DNA of 64,000 nucleotides from Nymphaea colorata (lineage: Eukaryota > Streptophyta > Magnoliopsida > Nymphaeales > Nymphaeaceae). The translations under genes were made by a program, and so were the position numbers. Location: positions 5,571,500 through 5,635,499 of the forward strand of contig NC_045149.1 in NCBI RefSeq assembly GCF_008831285.2, read 5' to 3'. A model generated the notes under the pieces. It had not been told where the DNA came from. It saw only the letters and a list, made by a program, of their open reading frames with translations, and made no database searches. This document shows, one piece after another, positions 38,101 through 47,949 of the stretch; position 1 is the first letter of the stretch; every line of letters starts with the position of its first letter.

Positions 38101-41100
38101 AGTATATGTTGTTGATCCACTTGGAGATGAAAAGGAAAATGGAGTCTTGACATCTGGAGTGCAACCGAAGAAATATTCTTCTACTAGAGATAGGGATCAT
38201 CTGTCTCATGCTAACATTCTAGAAAATTCATAGTGGTCTTGCAGTCCCCACTTCCTCTATACCTTCTTTCGGTGATGCATTTGCAGGTATAACTTGTGCA
38301 ACTCCAACTTGGCTTCTAGATTCTTGTGCCTCATGTCACTTGATATCAAATGAGGCCATGCTAACTAATTGTCATCCTTGTTCTGGTTTTTTAAAGACTG
38401 TGAATGGTTCTTCCATGTCTATAATCAAATCGGATTCAATTACTCCCAATTCTTGTCTTGGGAGCAAACTGTTAGAATTTAAGGTTTAGACTTCATGTAA
38501 GTATGCATATATGTATTTTATATGTATACTCTTGGTAGTTTGATGTATGATTTGTATATATAAATATATGTATGTGTGCATAGGCTTTTTTATGTATTTA
38601 TTTTCTATTTATTTTTCTGTTCTTGTTTTACCCCTTTTCTATATATATATATTTTTGTCTTTCGTTTGATTGGCTAGTTAGGATAGAGGACAGATAGCTG
38701 TTTGCTGCTCCAAAAACTATAGCCACTGGAGCTGGCAAACAGCTATCTCCTTTTGCTCACTCTTCTTTATTCTTGTTCTATAAATAAGGGACTTTAGTCT
38801 CTTGCTTTGTAAGGCTTTAAGGCCTGGTTTTTGGGTTATTCTTTAAGATTCAGCAATACAAGTTATTCACCTCTAGTTTAAATTTTTTCCTTGTGTAAGC
38901 TCTTGGTGTGGCTGGTGTATTTAAGTGTATGTTATTGAAGAATCTATGTCCGCTAGTTCAGCTCTGATTTACACAAACTACATGTTGATGATGTGTATCA
39001 TGTTTCCTCTCTTACTATGAACTAACTCATTATTATTATGCCAAATCCAAATGCTGCAAATTGACTAGGTGTAATGGTTGCTTGGGCTGGGATTGAGCAC
39101 TTCCGTATGGGAAGATTCAACCCGCCGCCACCTACAAATGAGCCTGAAGATGCAATTGTTTGTATTCTTTTTCCTTATGAATCTTTGACTTTTGTGTTGA
39201 TTAGTTTAAACTTATTTGATGCTGTAGTTTCTCAGTTTGGTGCTTTACTAGAAATACCTGCATGTGATGGCTGATTAGCTTTCCACACAAGTATGCATAT
39301 GTCTTCTATTTCTTTATGAAGGTTTACTTGTGTTCTTTTAATTAAAGTTATCTTCTAGTTTGGTGCTTCGCTAGAAACCTTGTTGCAATCTTGGTTAAGA
39401 GAAAAATAACAGAGAAAAGAAGAGTGAGACAGAAAGAGCTATGCCTTTTTCATTAACCCTAATGCTTGATTAAATAGAGACTAGTAAACAAATTAAATAT
39501 TAGTCCATAACATCTTCATCATGAGCATAGAGATCAATTATGCTCAACTTGTCACAACACCTGGAGAAATCTGAAGTTGCACTTGGTTTTGTGAGAACAT
39601 TTGTCACTTCATCTTATAAGCCACATAATGACATGTAGATATATGTCCTGGCTGTACAATGTCCTGAATATAATAGCAATTTACCTCAATATACTTTGTC
39701 ATCTTGTGATATTGGATTATTAGCTATTTAGGTGGTAACTTTCTTGTCACGACTCACACATCATCACCATTGGTTTTTGAACATTTTCTTGTAGACCAAT
39801 TACTATTGATTTCATCCAGATCATTTCAATAGTAGTTTGGGCCATAGCTGTGTACTTCGATCCAACATCTGATCTAGCTTCCAAAGTTTACTTTTTCCTC
39901 TATATTAACTAAGTTTCCTCCTGAAAAAACAACACAGAACATCCAGTGGTAAGGTTTTTATCAATAGCGGATCTTGCATAAACAATATCAGAGTAAGCAA
40001 CTACGTCAACTTTGTCAAACAATCCTTCTTTTGGAGAAGACTTTGTGTATCTAAGATTCATACTGGCCGCTTTCTAGTGCACCTTGGTTGGTTTATCCAT
40101 GAACGAACTCCCTTGCTAACTGCTAAAGGCATATCTGACCTGGTTACTGTCACATATAATAGCTTTCCTGCAAGATATTTGAAACTTCTATTATCAACTA
40201 GCTTTACCTGCTCATCATATATGTGAATTTTAGGATCCGTAGGTTTGGCACCCTGGCATTCTTGTCTCCTTCAGCAAGTCAAGCACATATGTTGTGACAA
40301 GACTGGCTATTCATTGTTTCTTGCCACACTCATTACCTAAGAAAACCTGAGATGACCAACATTTTTTGTAACAAAAATGCTTCTGAAGGTGAACTTTTGC
40401 ATCTAAAATCTCCTTTTTACTGCTTATAATGAAAATAATATCATCAATATATATTACTATATACACACACACACATATTGTCAAAAGACAATTTTTTTTT
40501 GTTACACTAGATATGTAATTTCGATGGATATTTTGTGTTAACTCTAACCTCTATCTAGATGGGCCTATGAATCTAATGGATATGATGATTCTCCCTCTCT
40601 TCCTCCTCTTCTCTCTCTACCTCTCTTTTTTTTTCCTCTCTTCTTTCTTCTATCTTCTCTCTTCTCACTTCCTTCAAGTTATCATGTTCTATTGATTTTC
40701 TTAGGTAGTTTGATTTGACTCCAGGTTTTGGAGGGGAAAAATTTTGTCGAGAAACTTCCCGTAGAAGTAGATGGAAGTGTTGAAATTTCACCTTGTCCCA
40801 GAATCAAGTAATGTTTGACAGACCAAACAAACAATGACTATGAGAAATTTTTTGGGTGTTTGATAAGTTAGCAAGGGGAAGGAGAGGAAAATAGTTACTT
40901 TGTTTGGCTGAATGAGTCTTCTCTTGCTGACAATAATTTCTTGCTTCATTTTTCTAGGAAATGACTTTCACATAGCACCTAAGCTTCCACTGTGATCCCA
41001 AGTGATACAAAATGAAATGCACTTTTTTTGCATCCATGATTCTTATGAACTGTGAGATAATTTGAAAATTTTTGCTCCTCATTTTGTTTTTTTGTTCCAT

Positions 41101-41497
41101 ATTGGAGTGTTTTCTTTCCCTTCCTCATTTAGGGCCATATTGTGGCTTTAAGAAGTACCACCTCATGGGATCTTTTGCTTCAAAGACGTTCCTTCAGAGC
41201 TCCAACCCATGTCATAAATAATTTTAGTAGTTGAGCTTGAGAGAAATTACGGCTACATGCTCCTTTTCCATAGTGATAAATCATGTCCAAGTTTGGAGAA
41301 CCTTTGCATCAGCACGCTTGCTGGTACATCACCATAGAGACGTATACCACTTAAGTAGGTTTCATCTCCAAGCTCTGACATGTAAATAAATTTCCAAGTG
41401 TAAATCCTTGAATCACTGCAAGGTTCACATACATAAGTAGGCACAACAGATAAGAACAAAGGACATGCACAATTGCTTTCTCAAAAGGCTGTCACAT

Positions 41498-41528
<31 letters not shown>

Positions 41529-41951
41529 ATGTGTGTGTGTGTGATGTTTGCTGAATTGCTAAAAATTAGCAAAGTGTCGCTGAAAGTACTATAAACCGTT
41601 GCTAGAAGCACCATGAACCATTGCGTCGTACACCATTCCTAATGCTTCTGTGACGAACGTTTTTTTGGTAACAGTTTTTCAATTTTTTACCCTTTGAATA
41701 CATCCAGCATCTGGCATATTTGAATTCCCATATGTGTGTGTGTGTGTGTGTGTAGAGAGAGAGACTACTATTGGGAAATTTGATCCATTTACTTGGCTGT
41801 TTATTTGATGAAACAGTTGGACATACGACCAAGGTGGCCACTGGGCGAGGAATATGAAAATGGAAGAAGCACAGCTCGTTCAATGAAAAGAGTGAGAATG
41901 CATCCATCTCTCACATCCATCATCAACTCCTCTATACGGCTGGAATCATAA
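20143..41951 (+). CDS. GCP1: Mitochondrial tRNA N6-adenosine threonylcarbamoyltransferase (GCP1/OSGEPL1/Qri7)
   Basis: Thirteen exons: 20143-20373, 20525-20569, 22587-22661, 22760-22856, 23984-24074, 28467-28516, 30032-30222, 30390-30475, 34510-34585, 34728-34811, 34909-35023, 39069-39157, 41817-41951. All junctions are GT..AG, phases agree, and the sum is 1,365 nt (454 aa; Arabidopsis GCP1 is about 480). With threonylcarbamoyl-AMP from a YRDC/Sua5 enzyme it makes t6A37 in ANN-decoding tRNAs. Residues 1-45 are Arg-rich and poor in acidic residues, as in a mitochondrial presequence. Then come [17 protein letters not shown] (61-77), [13 protein letters not shown], the metal-binding HMEAH (H171, H175), [21 protein letters not shown] and CTDNG (D379, third metal ligand). 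The end, [10 protein letters not shown] then HPSLTSII, matches plant GCP1. Exons look intact. Introns 5, 8, 11 and 12 are 2.7-4.4 kb and transposon-laden. Confidence 0.95.
20570..22586 (+). other. GCP1 intron 2, nothing recognised
   Basis: 2.0 kb of AT-rich sequence without identifiable transposon domains or other genes. Confidence 0.5.
22857..23983 (+). other. GCP1 intron 4, nothing recognised
   Basis: A T tract of more than 20 lies near 23,051. No transposon domain or gene is recognisable. Confidence 0.5.
24201..24240. repeat. 40-bp near-perfect palindrome in GCP1 intron 5
   Basis: The left half GCTAGCTCCAACAACTAGAT pairs with the right half at 18 of 20 positions, with no spacer. It could form a tight hairpin or cruciform. 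Confidence 0.85.
24308..24660. repeat. Tandem duplication (about 180 bp x 2) in GCP1 intron 5
   Basis: The copies start near 24,308 (GCGCTGAGCATTTGCTAATA) and 24,490 (GTGCTGAACATTTCCTAATA) and run in parallel to AGAACTGGACT at their ends. They have diverged moderately. Confidence 0.8.
25222..25625 (-). mobile_element. copia relic 1 in GCP1 intron 5 (LTR-like end plus RT scrap)
   Basis: 25222-25410 resembles a copia LTR, with ATTAACCCTAATCAG and then ATTCAACCTACCCTCAAACT, close in plan to the LTR/polypurine junction of element A. At 25,540-25,605 the minus strand reads NFVTKDLG, preceded by a degenerate QPHK, which matches the reverse transcriptase segment that follows YVDD in element A. The parts in between are lost. 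Confidence 0.6.
26560..26869 (+). mobile_element. Possible Ty3/gypsy polypurine tract and LTR remnant
   Basis: TTGAGGATAAGGTGGGAGGG (from about 26,598) resembles the end of gypsy pol with its purine tract. It is followed by TGATAGCC and, about 250 bp on, by TTCCTTGTAACA. In between is a TATA-like CTTATAAATAAG. No partner LTR and no pol domain are visible, so this is a weak call. Confidence 0.3.
29452..29903. mobile_element. Miniature element with perfect 18-bp terminal inverted repeats, GCP1 intron 6
   Basis: It starts CATAGCCACAAATATCAT and ends with the exact reverse complement (29886-29903). The 452-bp unit has no open frame of note and is AT-rich. Its right end lies 128 bp before GCP1 exon 7. 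A related, more diverged segment is at about 32,590-33,375. I did not find a clear target duplication. Confidence 0.72.
31172..32570 (+). mobile_element. copia relic 2 in GCP1 intron 8 (RT/RNase H, plus strand)
   Basis: Broken stretches read as copia reverse transcriptase: [18 protein letters not shown] near 31,240, LDVENAFH near 31,513, [14 protein letters not shown] near 31,770, [20 protein letters not shown] near 32,015, and an RNase H start [12 protein letters not shown] near 32,213. Stops and frameshifts are frequent, and no LTR or primer site is recognisable. It has the same orientation as the host gene and decayed long ago. Confidence 0.85.
32590..33375. repeat. Diverged relative of the 29.45-kb inverted-repeat element
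   Basis: TGTCACAAATATCGTTCTCAGG at the left parallels CCACAAATATCATTCTTAGG at 29,457. Both copies continue with GAGAAACTAATA, and near the right end both have ATATTTT/ATCGC-type repeats. The ends are less well defined here. Confidence 0.5.
35690..36230 (-). mobile_element. copia relic 3 in GCP1 intron 11 (integrase C-terminus and linker)
   Basis: On the minus strand the segment near 36,180-36,100 reads [15 protein letters not shown], the integrase C-terminal signature of copia. The open frame 36,007-35,690 continues into the linker before reverse transcriptase ([19 protein letters not shown]). No other domains are present. Confidence 0.7.
36340..36951. mobile_element. hAT-like element with GC-rich ends, GCP1 intron 11
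   Basis: Left end TAAGCCTGGACATTGGGC; right end, on the minus strand, TAAGGCTGGGCGTCGGGT. These inverted termini match at most positions. Flanking octamers TTGGTGGA (36332-36339) and CTGGTGGA (36952-36959) agree at 7 of 8, as expected for an 8-bp hAT target duplication. Inside, a unit of about 202 bp is tandemly duplicated (36412-36613 and 36614-about 36811), each with GC-rich CCCGGGCCCGG and an AT-rich part. No transposase is present. Confidence 0.78.
37970..38462 (+). mobile_element. copia relic 4 in GCP1 intron 11 (gag zinc-knuckle and protease)
   Basis: An open stretch from 37,985 contains [13 protein letters not shown], a degraded zinc knuckle. After a stop it continues with [17 protein letters not shown] near 38,311, which aligns with the copia protease motif (here Cys replaces the usual Gly after Asp-Ser). 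Integrase and reverse transcriptase are missing. Confidence 0.7.
38471..38960 (+). repeat. Probable copia LTR remnant next to relic 4
   Basis: It begins TGTTAGAATTTAAGG and has a TATA-like CTATAAATAAGGG near 38,780, as copia LTR promoters do. It contains a perfect 14-bp inverted repeat, AGATAGCTGTTTGC (38692-38705) with GCAAACAGCTATCT (38735-38748). The right end is not sharp. Confidence 0.45.
39395..40460 (-). mobile_element. copia relic 5 in GCP1 intron 12 (RT C-terminus, RNase H, LTR scrap)
   Basis: The antisense of this stretch follows copia reverse transcriptase and RNase H in order. The region coding for the Asp-Asp box lies near 40,440 (ATATCATCAATATA on the plus strand). The segment with the [13 protein letters not shown] pattern lies near 40,260. 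[10 protein letters not shown] lies near 40,130, and the RNase H part with [13 protein letters not shown] lies near 39,830. At 39,420-39,510 an LTR-like stretch has ATTAACCCTAATGC, similar to the LTR of element A. Many frame breaks. Confidence 0.75.
41495..41760. repeat. TA/TG microsatellites in GCP1 intron 12
   Basis: (TA)n(TG)n runs at about 41,497-41,543 and a second TG run at about 41,733-41,754. The second lies about 60 bp before the acceptor of the last GCP1 exon. Confidence 0.9.
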
Positions 41952-44900
41952 AAGACTGAACTGACTTGATCACAGTCGCCTGTTGGCCTCGCAAAATCAG
42001 TTTATTTGGAGCCCACGCTGCTTGTGCTGTTCGGCCTTTTTTATCATTTTTAGAATATCTCATGTAACTTGGTGAAGACTCTATGGGTAACACTGCAACT
42101 ATAAACAAACTAAAGTCCTTGTACGGGAAAGAGGCCTTCCAATTTGGTCAAGTATTGGATGGGTATGGTGCGGTGCAGCTGATGCAGACAGAGTATCTGC
42201 CGGTTTCATGTGTAAATCTACATATAAAAAAAAAATACTATTTATTATTTCTCAGAATTGTCTATCCGTTATGCAGGTTCTGTTGTAGACTGAACGATAT
42301 TTCATGTTTACTGGTTCCCATTAGGCTGGCATTTCTAATTTAATTTTCTGGCAGATTGTTATTTTTGAATGTACCCAGTCCTAAAGGCGCAGTGGTTCAG
42401 GTGAGAAAAGTTGCGTGCAAGAAAAATGCGTAAAAATGATTTCACTGACCTTCTTTATGTTATTATTATCATTAACAGCTTTTTTGGAGAAAAATTCTAT
42501 AGAAAGCAGTAAATCCATTTTGGAAAAAGAAAAATCTGAAATGGCAAGATTATTTCAGCCTTGGTGTGACTCAGCAATCAAGGTACCTGATGTGTTTTTG
42601 TTTCTGAATGATCCATCTATGGCGAGTGGTGAGACGAGTCAAATGTGTCCAAGCAGATTCATCTGCAACCATGGCTGATCTAGCCTGGTACTTCTGCCCT
42701 GTGCGCTGAGATCGAGGTAGATCTTTCAGATGAAAACGACTTTATTTTCATCTAAATTGTCCAAGAAGAAGGCCCACGTGTAAGAAGCCCCGCCATAATT
42801 TTTTGCGTTCTATAATGCACTAACTAGCGCAGGCTCGAAGCAAAAGAGGAACTGCACACTCGAGTTTTGTTTTTAGATACATGTATATTTGTGTTTAAAA
42901 AATAGTGAATTGTTTCTGTAATAAACTTCACGGTGTTTTCAAGTGCTGGTTTTCTCGCTCAGGTTTGGTGGTTTGATTTGTTGATTATGGTTTTCTTCCA
43001 AGCTAAATGTATGATATCATTTGAATTGCTTATCTTTCTTCTTATATACGAGCTTGGTTACGATAACTTACGATCGAAACTATTGAGCTAAAAATTTATG
43101 GATTTCAATATTCATCTTTCAAAATTTTCAAAAACTTGACTTCATGTAAAGTATTTTCGTCGTTGTTAAACCACTTTTTACAGTCTACTTCAAAACCAAG
43201 GTTCTAACAGAAGTTTTTAATTGGGCATGATATATTTGAAGCAAATGACTTATTGTAGTGATGAATTGTAAATTTAGCTGGAAAACTAGTTTTTGCATGA
43301 AATTTCAAGCCATAAAAGACTTTTAGTAATTTTTTTCTTGCATAGAAACCAATTTTTGTAATGCATATGAATGCAAAAATGTTTTATTAATGGGTTGGTG
43401 CCTTCATGTCCACAAAACTTACTATTATGTATCAAGCTCATCTTAAAAATTGAACTCATTTCACTTGTTCTTGGAAGCTTTATTCCCCAATGGTTGTTAC
43501 TAGAAAACCCGCCTGCTTATAATTCAGCTTTTCCTTCCATTCCGCCTTCGGTTAGAATCACACCATTCATGTTAATCTAATATTTGTCAAAATCTTTTCT
43601 TCCTTTTTCGTGCTGCTTTGTAAATGTAGCTAGCTTTTGGTTACACTTTGAAAGTCTGCTAACCTTGACACTGGGTAATACGAGATATAAATGTAATTTT
43701 ATAATTTGAATCAAGTCAGTAAGGTAGAATAGTCCTCTTTTGAAGTTTTTGATAAAATTTTGAGCGTTTTCTGTTCTTGTCTCCCATACTATATGTCCTA
43801 AGTCGTTTGCATTTCTTCAAACATAGGAGAGGTGGCCTGTCATATTTCATGTGTGATGGGAATTTAAGAAGAATTTGCAGTCAAAAATTTTGAGAAATTT
43901 TGAAGTTTTATTGTTTTTCTCATATTACCTAGTGCCTTAGTTTGGTATGTGATTGGAAGCTAGATATAAGACGAGTTAATATTTATCATACTAGACTCTT
44001 GGGTTAATTATAAATTTCTTTGTATTCTAGAGAAGATTGACGTTGAATTTTGGTGAACATCTGCTACGTGGTGTAGTTGGCATCATGCAGATGTTAATAA
44101 GTATCATGGAAAAGGTGAATTGAACTACTGTGTGCCGTGTTGCCTCGTAGAAGATTAATTGAATCGAATATGATTGTTATTTCATAGTAACGGTCCAGAA
44201 ACTCTTTCCTAATGCTGCTAAAATATTCTAAAGTTTCTAAAGTTTATAAGATCTTTGAATCTATATATATATACATACACACACACACACATATATATAT
44301 ATATAGACACACGCATACCAGAGTGAGAGGGGGAGGAATTTTTACATCCCAAACCACTTATGTCGGATAAAAACCAGAATACCTAAATTATTGTTAAACA
44401 ATATTTTAAACAAAACTATGAACGTTGGAGTGACCTAAATATTAATCCATCATAAAACATGACTTAGTTCAAGTTGCTTAAAAAAAAAACGTTGATTTTT
44501 CTATTATTAAAATTTTGATGTCATAAGAGTATTTCATTTTTTATTATTATAAAAACTTTTTAAGCTAATAAAATTATTTAGTGTATCATAAAAACATTTT
44601 TAGGATCATATTTGTGATTAAAAACAGGACTGTGGCAACCAATTTTGAGTAGTTTGGTACACACAACCACCCCTAAACTAGTATATTCTACATTCCTAAT
44701 TTTTGTGTTTCTGAAAAAAGTTTCATTTACCCTCTAGATATCCTTGAGATTTTAATTCAGAGAAGACAAACTATGTTACAGATAAGCACTCACATGGTTC
44801 CCTTTATGCAAGGAAAATGAAACATGGAAATCTGGTATATGTATTAAAAGTTTGGCTAGTCAAAACTTACTTCGTGAAATATATTTGGAACAAAACTTGA

Positions 44901-45119
44901 ATCATAAATAAGGGTTAATGAACGTATCTGTATGTTTGATTAACTCAACTTGTCAAACTTTGTCGCGGTGTCTCAACTTGTTGGATATAAACTTTTGGAG
45001 ACCTATAAGTCTCTCCCTTTCTCTCATTAATTTTACCTTGTAGATGTTATCTCAGTGAATTTAATAGAAAAAGGATAGATATGCCAAAAACTAGTTACTT
45101 TATACTTTCTAAGCTCAAG
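41952..45119. other. GCP1 3' flank and non-coding DNA
   Basis: No recognisable gene. An open stretch at 42,415-42,678 (SSKSILEKEKSEMARLFQPW) ends near a GT but matches nothing I know. An AT/CA microsatellite lies at about 44,266-44,306. Confidence 0.45.
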
Positions 45120-45460
45120 GTAAAAAACAGTTCATATTATTCAAACACTTAACAGAAGCAGGCACTATTGGCAACTGCCGTACCAATAAGGTACAGAAGG
45201 TGACACTAAGCAACGGCTGTTAACGTACCAATAAGGTACTCAGCCTTCCCGGTGACATTAATGGCAACGGCTGTTCCAGTGACATTAATGGCAAGGACCT
45301 CGCCACCCTAGCAAATAGCTTAGTTGAGCCTTGGCATTTGCAGTGTTGGGATTCCGTGCTTGCAAGGACAAGAACCATTGCCAACATACTAGTTGGCAAC
45401 GGCCCTTCTTCTACTGGCTACGGTATTAGCTGTCGCCAACGGTACGGTGTACCTATATAG
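45120..45460. mobile_element. CACTA-like subterminal repeat segment
   Basis: Starting near CACTTAACAGAAGCAGGCAC (45,148), the motif GGCAACGGC and its relatives (GGCAACTGCC, GCAACGGCTGTT, CGCCAACGG) recur on both strands at least six times within 300 bp. Such clusters are typical of subterminal regions of plant CACTA transposons. Only one end is visible, and the terminus does not match CACTA exactly. Confidence 0.4.
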
Positions 45461-45485
45461 ATGTATATTTATAACTACATCCAGC

Positions 45486-45754
45486 TGTTTTATATATTTG
45501 TACATATACAATTCAAATAAAAAAAACTTTAAAAAATTAATTTAAAAAATGTGTCTTATCATACCACAAAATATACAAAGTCACATCAAAAGTTAAAAGC
45601 TCTACAAAGACTGTCAATGTCTGTTTTATATATTTGTACATATACAATTCAAATAAAAAAAAAACTTTAAAAAATTAATTTAAAAAATGTGTCTTATCAT
45701 ACCACAAAATATACAAAGTCACATCAAAAGTTAAAAGCTCTACAAAGACTGTCA
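45486..45754. repeat. Tandem duplication, period 136 bp
   Basis: Copy 1 at 45486-45616 and copy 2 at 45622-45754 are essentially identical apart from two extra A in an A run, so the duplication is recent. Confidence 0.95.
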
Positions 45755-45870
45755 CACGTACATTGACAGACATACATTGATCTCGTTATCCAATCTACGA
45801 GAACAAAATGTAGCCTCAAACCACGAGAACAAAATGTAGCCACAATCTCGGTCTCTTTTTTGCTGCCCGT

Positions 45871-46013
45871 TTACTTGACACGAAGTTTGTAAAAGTTCTG
45901 TACCGCATGCATGCATGCATCCATTGACAACTTTCTGGAATCCAATGTTTGACATAGCTTCTTCTTTTCAGACTTGGAGATATCAAGGTGCTCCTGCAAC
46001 TCAGAGGAAAATG
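45871..46013 (-). pseudogene. NPH3-domain gene fragment
   Basis: The minus strand reads [20 protein letters not shown] and then [16 protein letters not shown]. This is the signature near the end of the NPH3 domain of NPH3/RPT2-like proteins, where the family reads Ser-Glu-(Lys/Arg)3-Leu-Cys, then Lys-Leu-Ser...Ala-Cys-x-His-Ala-x-Gln-Asn. Intact members continue with an ERLPLR-type stretch. Here the sequence diverges after Asn and stops after FYKLRVK. No other part of an NPH3 gene (BTB domain, coiled coil) is in the neighbourhood, so this is a detached relic. NPH3-type proteins are adaptors of CUL3 ubiquitin ligases in phototropin signalling. Confidence 0.6.
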
Positions 46014-46084
46014 TGTAACGTAGCCAACATATCGAAAATGATATAAAATGATGCATGATTCAATGTACAATCAAGAGTCCTTCC

Positions 46085-46800
46085 AACCTGAAACCAAAAC
46101 TTTTTGGTGACATTACATTCTAGAAATAAGTGATTAACAGTTTATGGCAGCCTTTTACACACAATACACGGAAGAGAAATACTCCAGCTCTGGAGCTGAT
46201 CCAGCATCATTAATTTACTTTTGATGGCCAGCATACGTCCAACTAGCACTAGGGATAGTAGAGGACTTCCAAACTGCTAAGGCTCCCGAATTATTCACAG
46301 TGCTGCTTAATTCTATTATAAATCTGCATTCTCTTCATAGCAAAATCTCAAAGAAGCATATCACAATTAATGTTCAGCTGGACTTCAGTCATTAGGAGAC
46401 TTATCCAAGGAGATGTGACTCTATTGAAATCATAATCGTATTAAGGATTGCATTAATAGTGTGTGCATCCAAAGAGTTTATAAGAAACACTATCAAGGTG
46501 AGCAAGAATGCCCCAATGGTCCAGAAATAGACGGAGTTACCAGACCCAACTAACCAATGAATTAGGTGGCTTATTACATCTCATCCCCACATTATATATA
46601 CCACTCCATGCCCCAACATGCTGTCCTTCCATTTGGAGAACCATAAGCTCCTTCTTGACAGGTATTACTTATAAATACTGCTGCCCACATAGTATGTGAC
46701 AAGCCATCTCTGAGTGCAAGAAAAATCGTTTGGGCACTATTAAGGATCCCAATATCAAGAAGACCCATACCAACCTCATGGACTGGTTTACACATGGCTG
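46085..46800 (-). mobile_element. LINE (non-LTR retrotransposon) 3' relic
   Basis: On the minus strand the frame 46,795-46,592 reads CKPVHEVGMGLLDI, the motif after the reverse transcriptase of plant L1-like LINEs. Downstream come WLVGSGNSVYFW (46,555-46,510) and a zf-RVT-like zinc-binding end WSISLPCIVCKRLP followed by VNHLFLECNVT (about 46,190-46,100). The three blocks are in the right order for the C-terminal third of a LINE pol, but in different frames with stops. It directly abuts the NPH3 fragment. Confidence 0.72.
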
Positions 46801-47949
46801 ATCAGCACAGAACTCGCTTTTAATTTCCCAACAAAGAAAGGCAACCTTGAATATGAAATTGAAAGAATGGCCAAGTAAAGTAAAAGAAAAGAGTTGCTGA
46901 GCTTAGACAGACCCTATTATGCCATGTTCAGTACTGAACTCTTGTCCTCCCTTGAAATTCAACTAACTAGGGGAATAGTGGTTTTATTTGGTACTTGAGC
47001 CAAAAAATAATTCCAATAGATATACAGGTATTGCATAAATGGGTACAGATCAGGTTAGGTCTGTGTCAATGTGAAACAAAAAGAAATTCACAAAACATAT
47101 ATATCTGGCTCAACAAAATATTAACACTAGGGTGCAGCATCAACAAAAAACTTGTGAATGAACAGGAAATGAAACACTTTCAATAATTCTATCATAACAA
47201 GAAGATAAGATGAAAAAAGAAATGCAAGGGAAATTTAGGAGCATCGGAGACTATTTGATACTGCAAAAGAAACTCTATCCCATCCCACATTGTCATTAGA
47301 TCAACATAACCATACAATATTCAGGAAATATTTCTTATCAGGGGTTTTGACGGCTTGGCAAACTGGCAAACTGACCATCAAGCTGCCCAACTATTCCAGC
47401 TGCTATATACCGCCCCATTCCAACCCCTTAATGCAGAGAAGGACAACAACAAACACATTTATCATTCTATGCACAGAAAATTTCTGATCATAATTGAAAC
47501 TACTCGACCAATGGAACAGTATATTATGAGTAGATGGATGGCTTAAGGTAGTAAAGTCAAAGGAGGGCAAGAGGGACATACCAGTTAAAGTGCATTTCTT
47601 GTAATTTCGCAGTAATCAACTCAACCCCAATAAGAGAAACAGAAAACCAGGAGTAAAAAGTAACAAGCCATGAACAATCTACATAACTTAAGCTCTTATT
47701 TGATAAAAGCTTGAAATTAATTAACTAGACGACATTCATTAAAATGAGAACACATAAATTTGGGAATACCAAAGGATGGTGTTGATGTCTCAGGTGGATT
47801 GTGGCTTACTTTTGTGGTTGGAGAAATACCAATACTTTACCTTATCCAAAATTTTAGTATCTTCCATCTACATAAAACAACTGTAAATAATGAAAATAAA
47901 TTACAAAACAAGCAATATGAAAAAAAAAAAAGATACACATACAATATAA
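46801..47949. other. No gene recognised
   Basis: AT-rich sequence. Short open frames on both strands have no domain. Confidence 0.4.

Noticed and set aside
42083-42678. Possible extra exons of GCP1 or a small gene downstream
   Set aside because: GCP1 already ends with the conserved HPSLTSII region and a stop at 41949-41951; no family match for the later frames.
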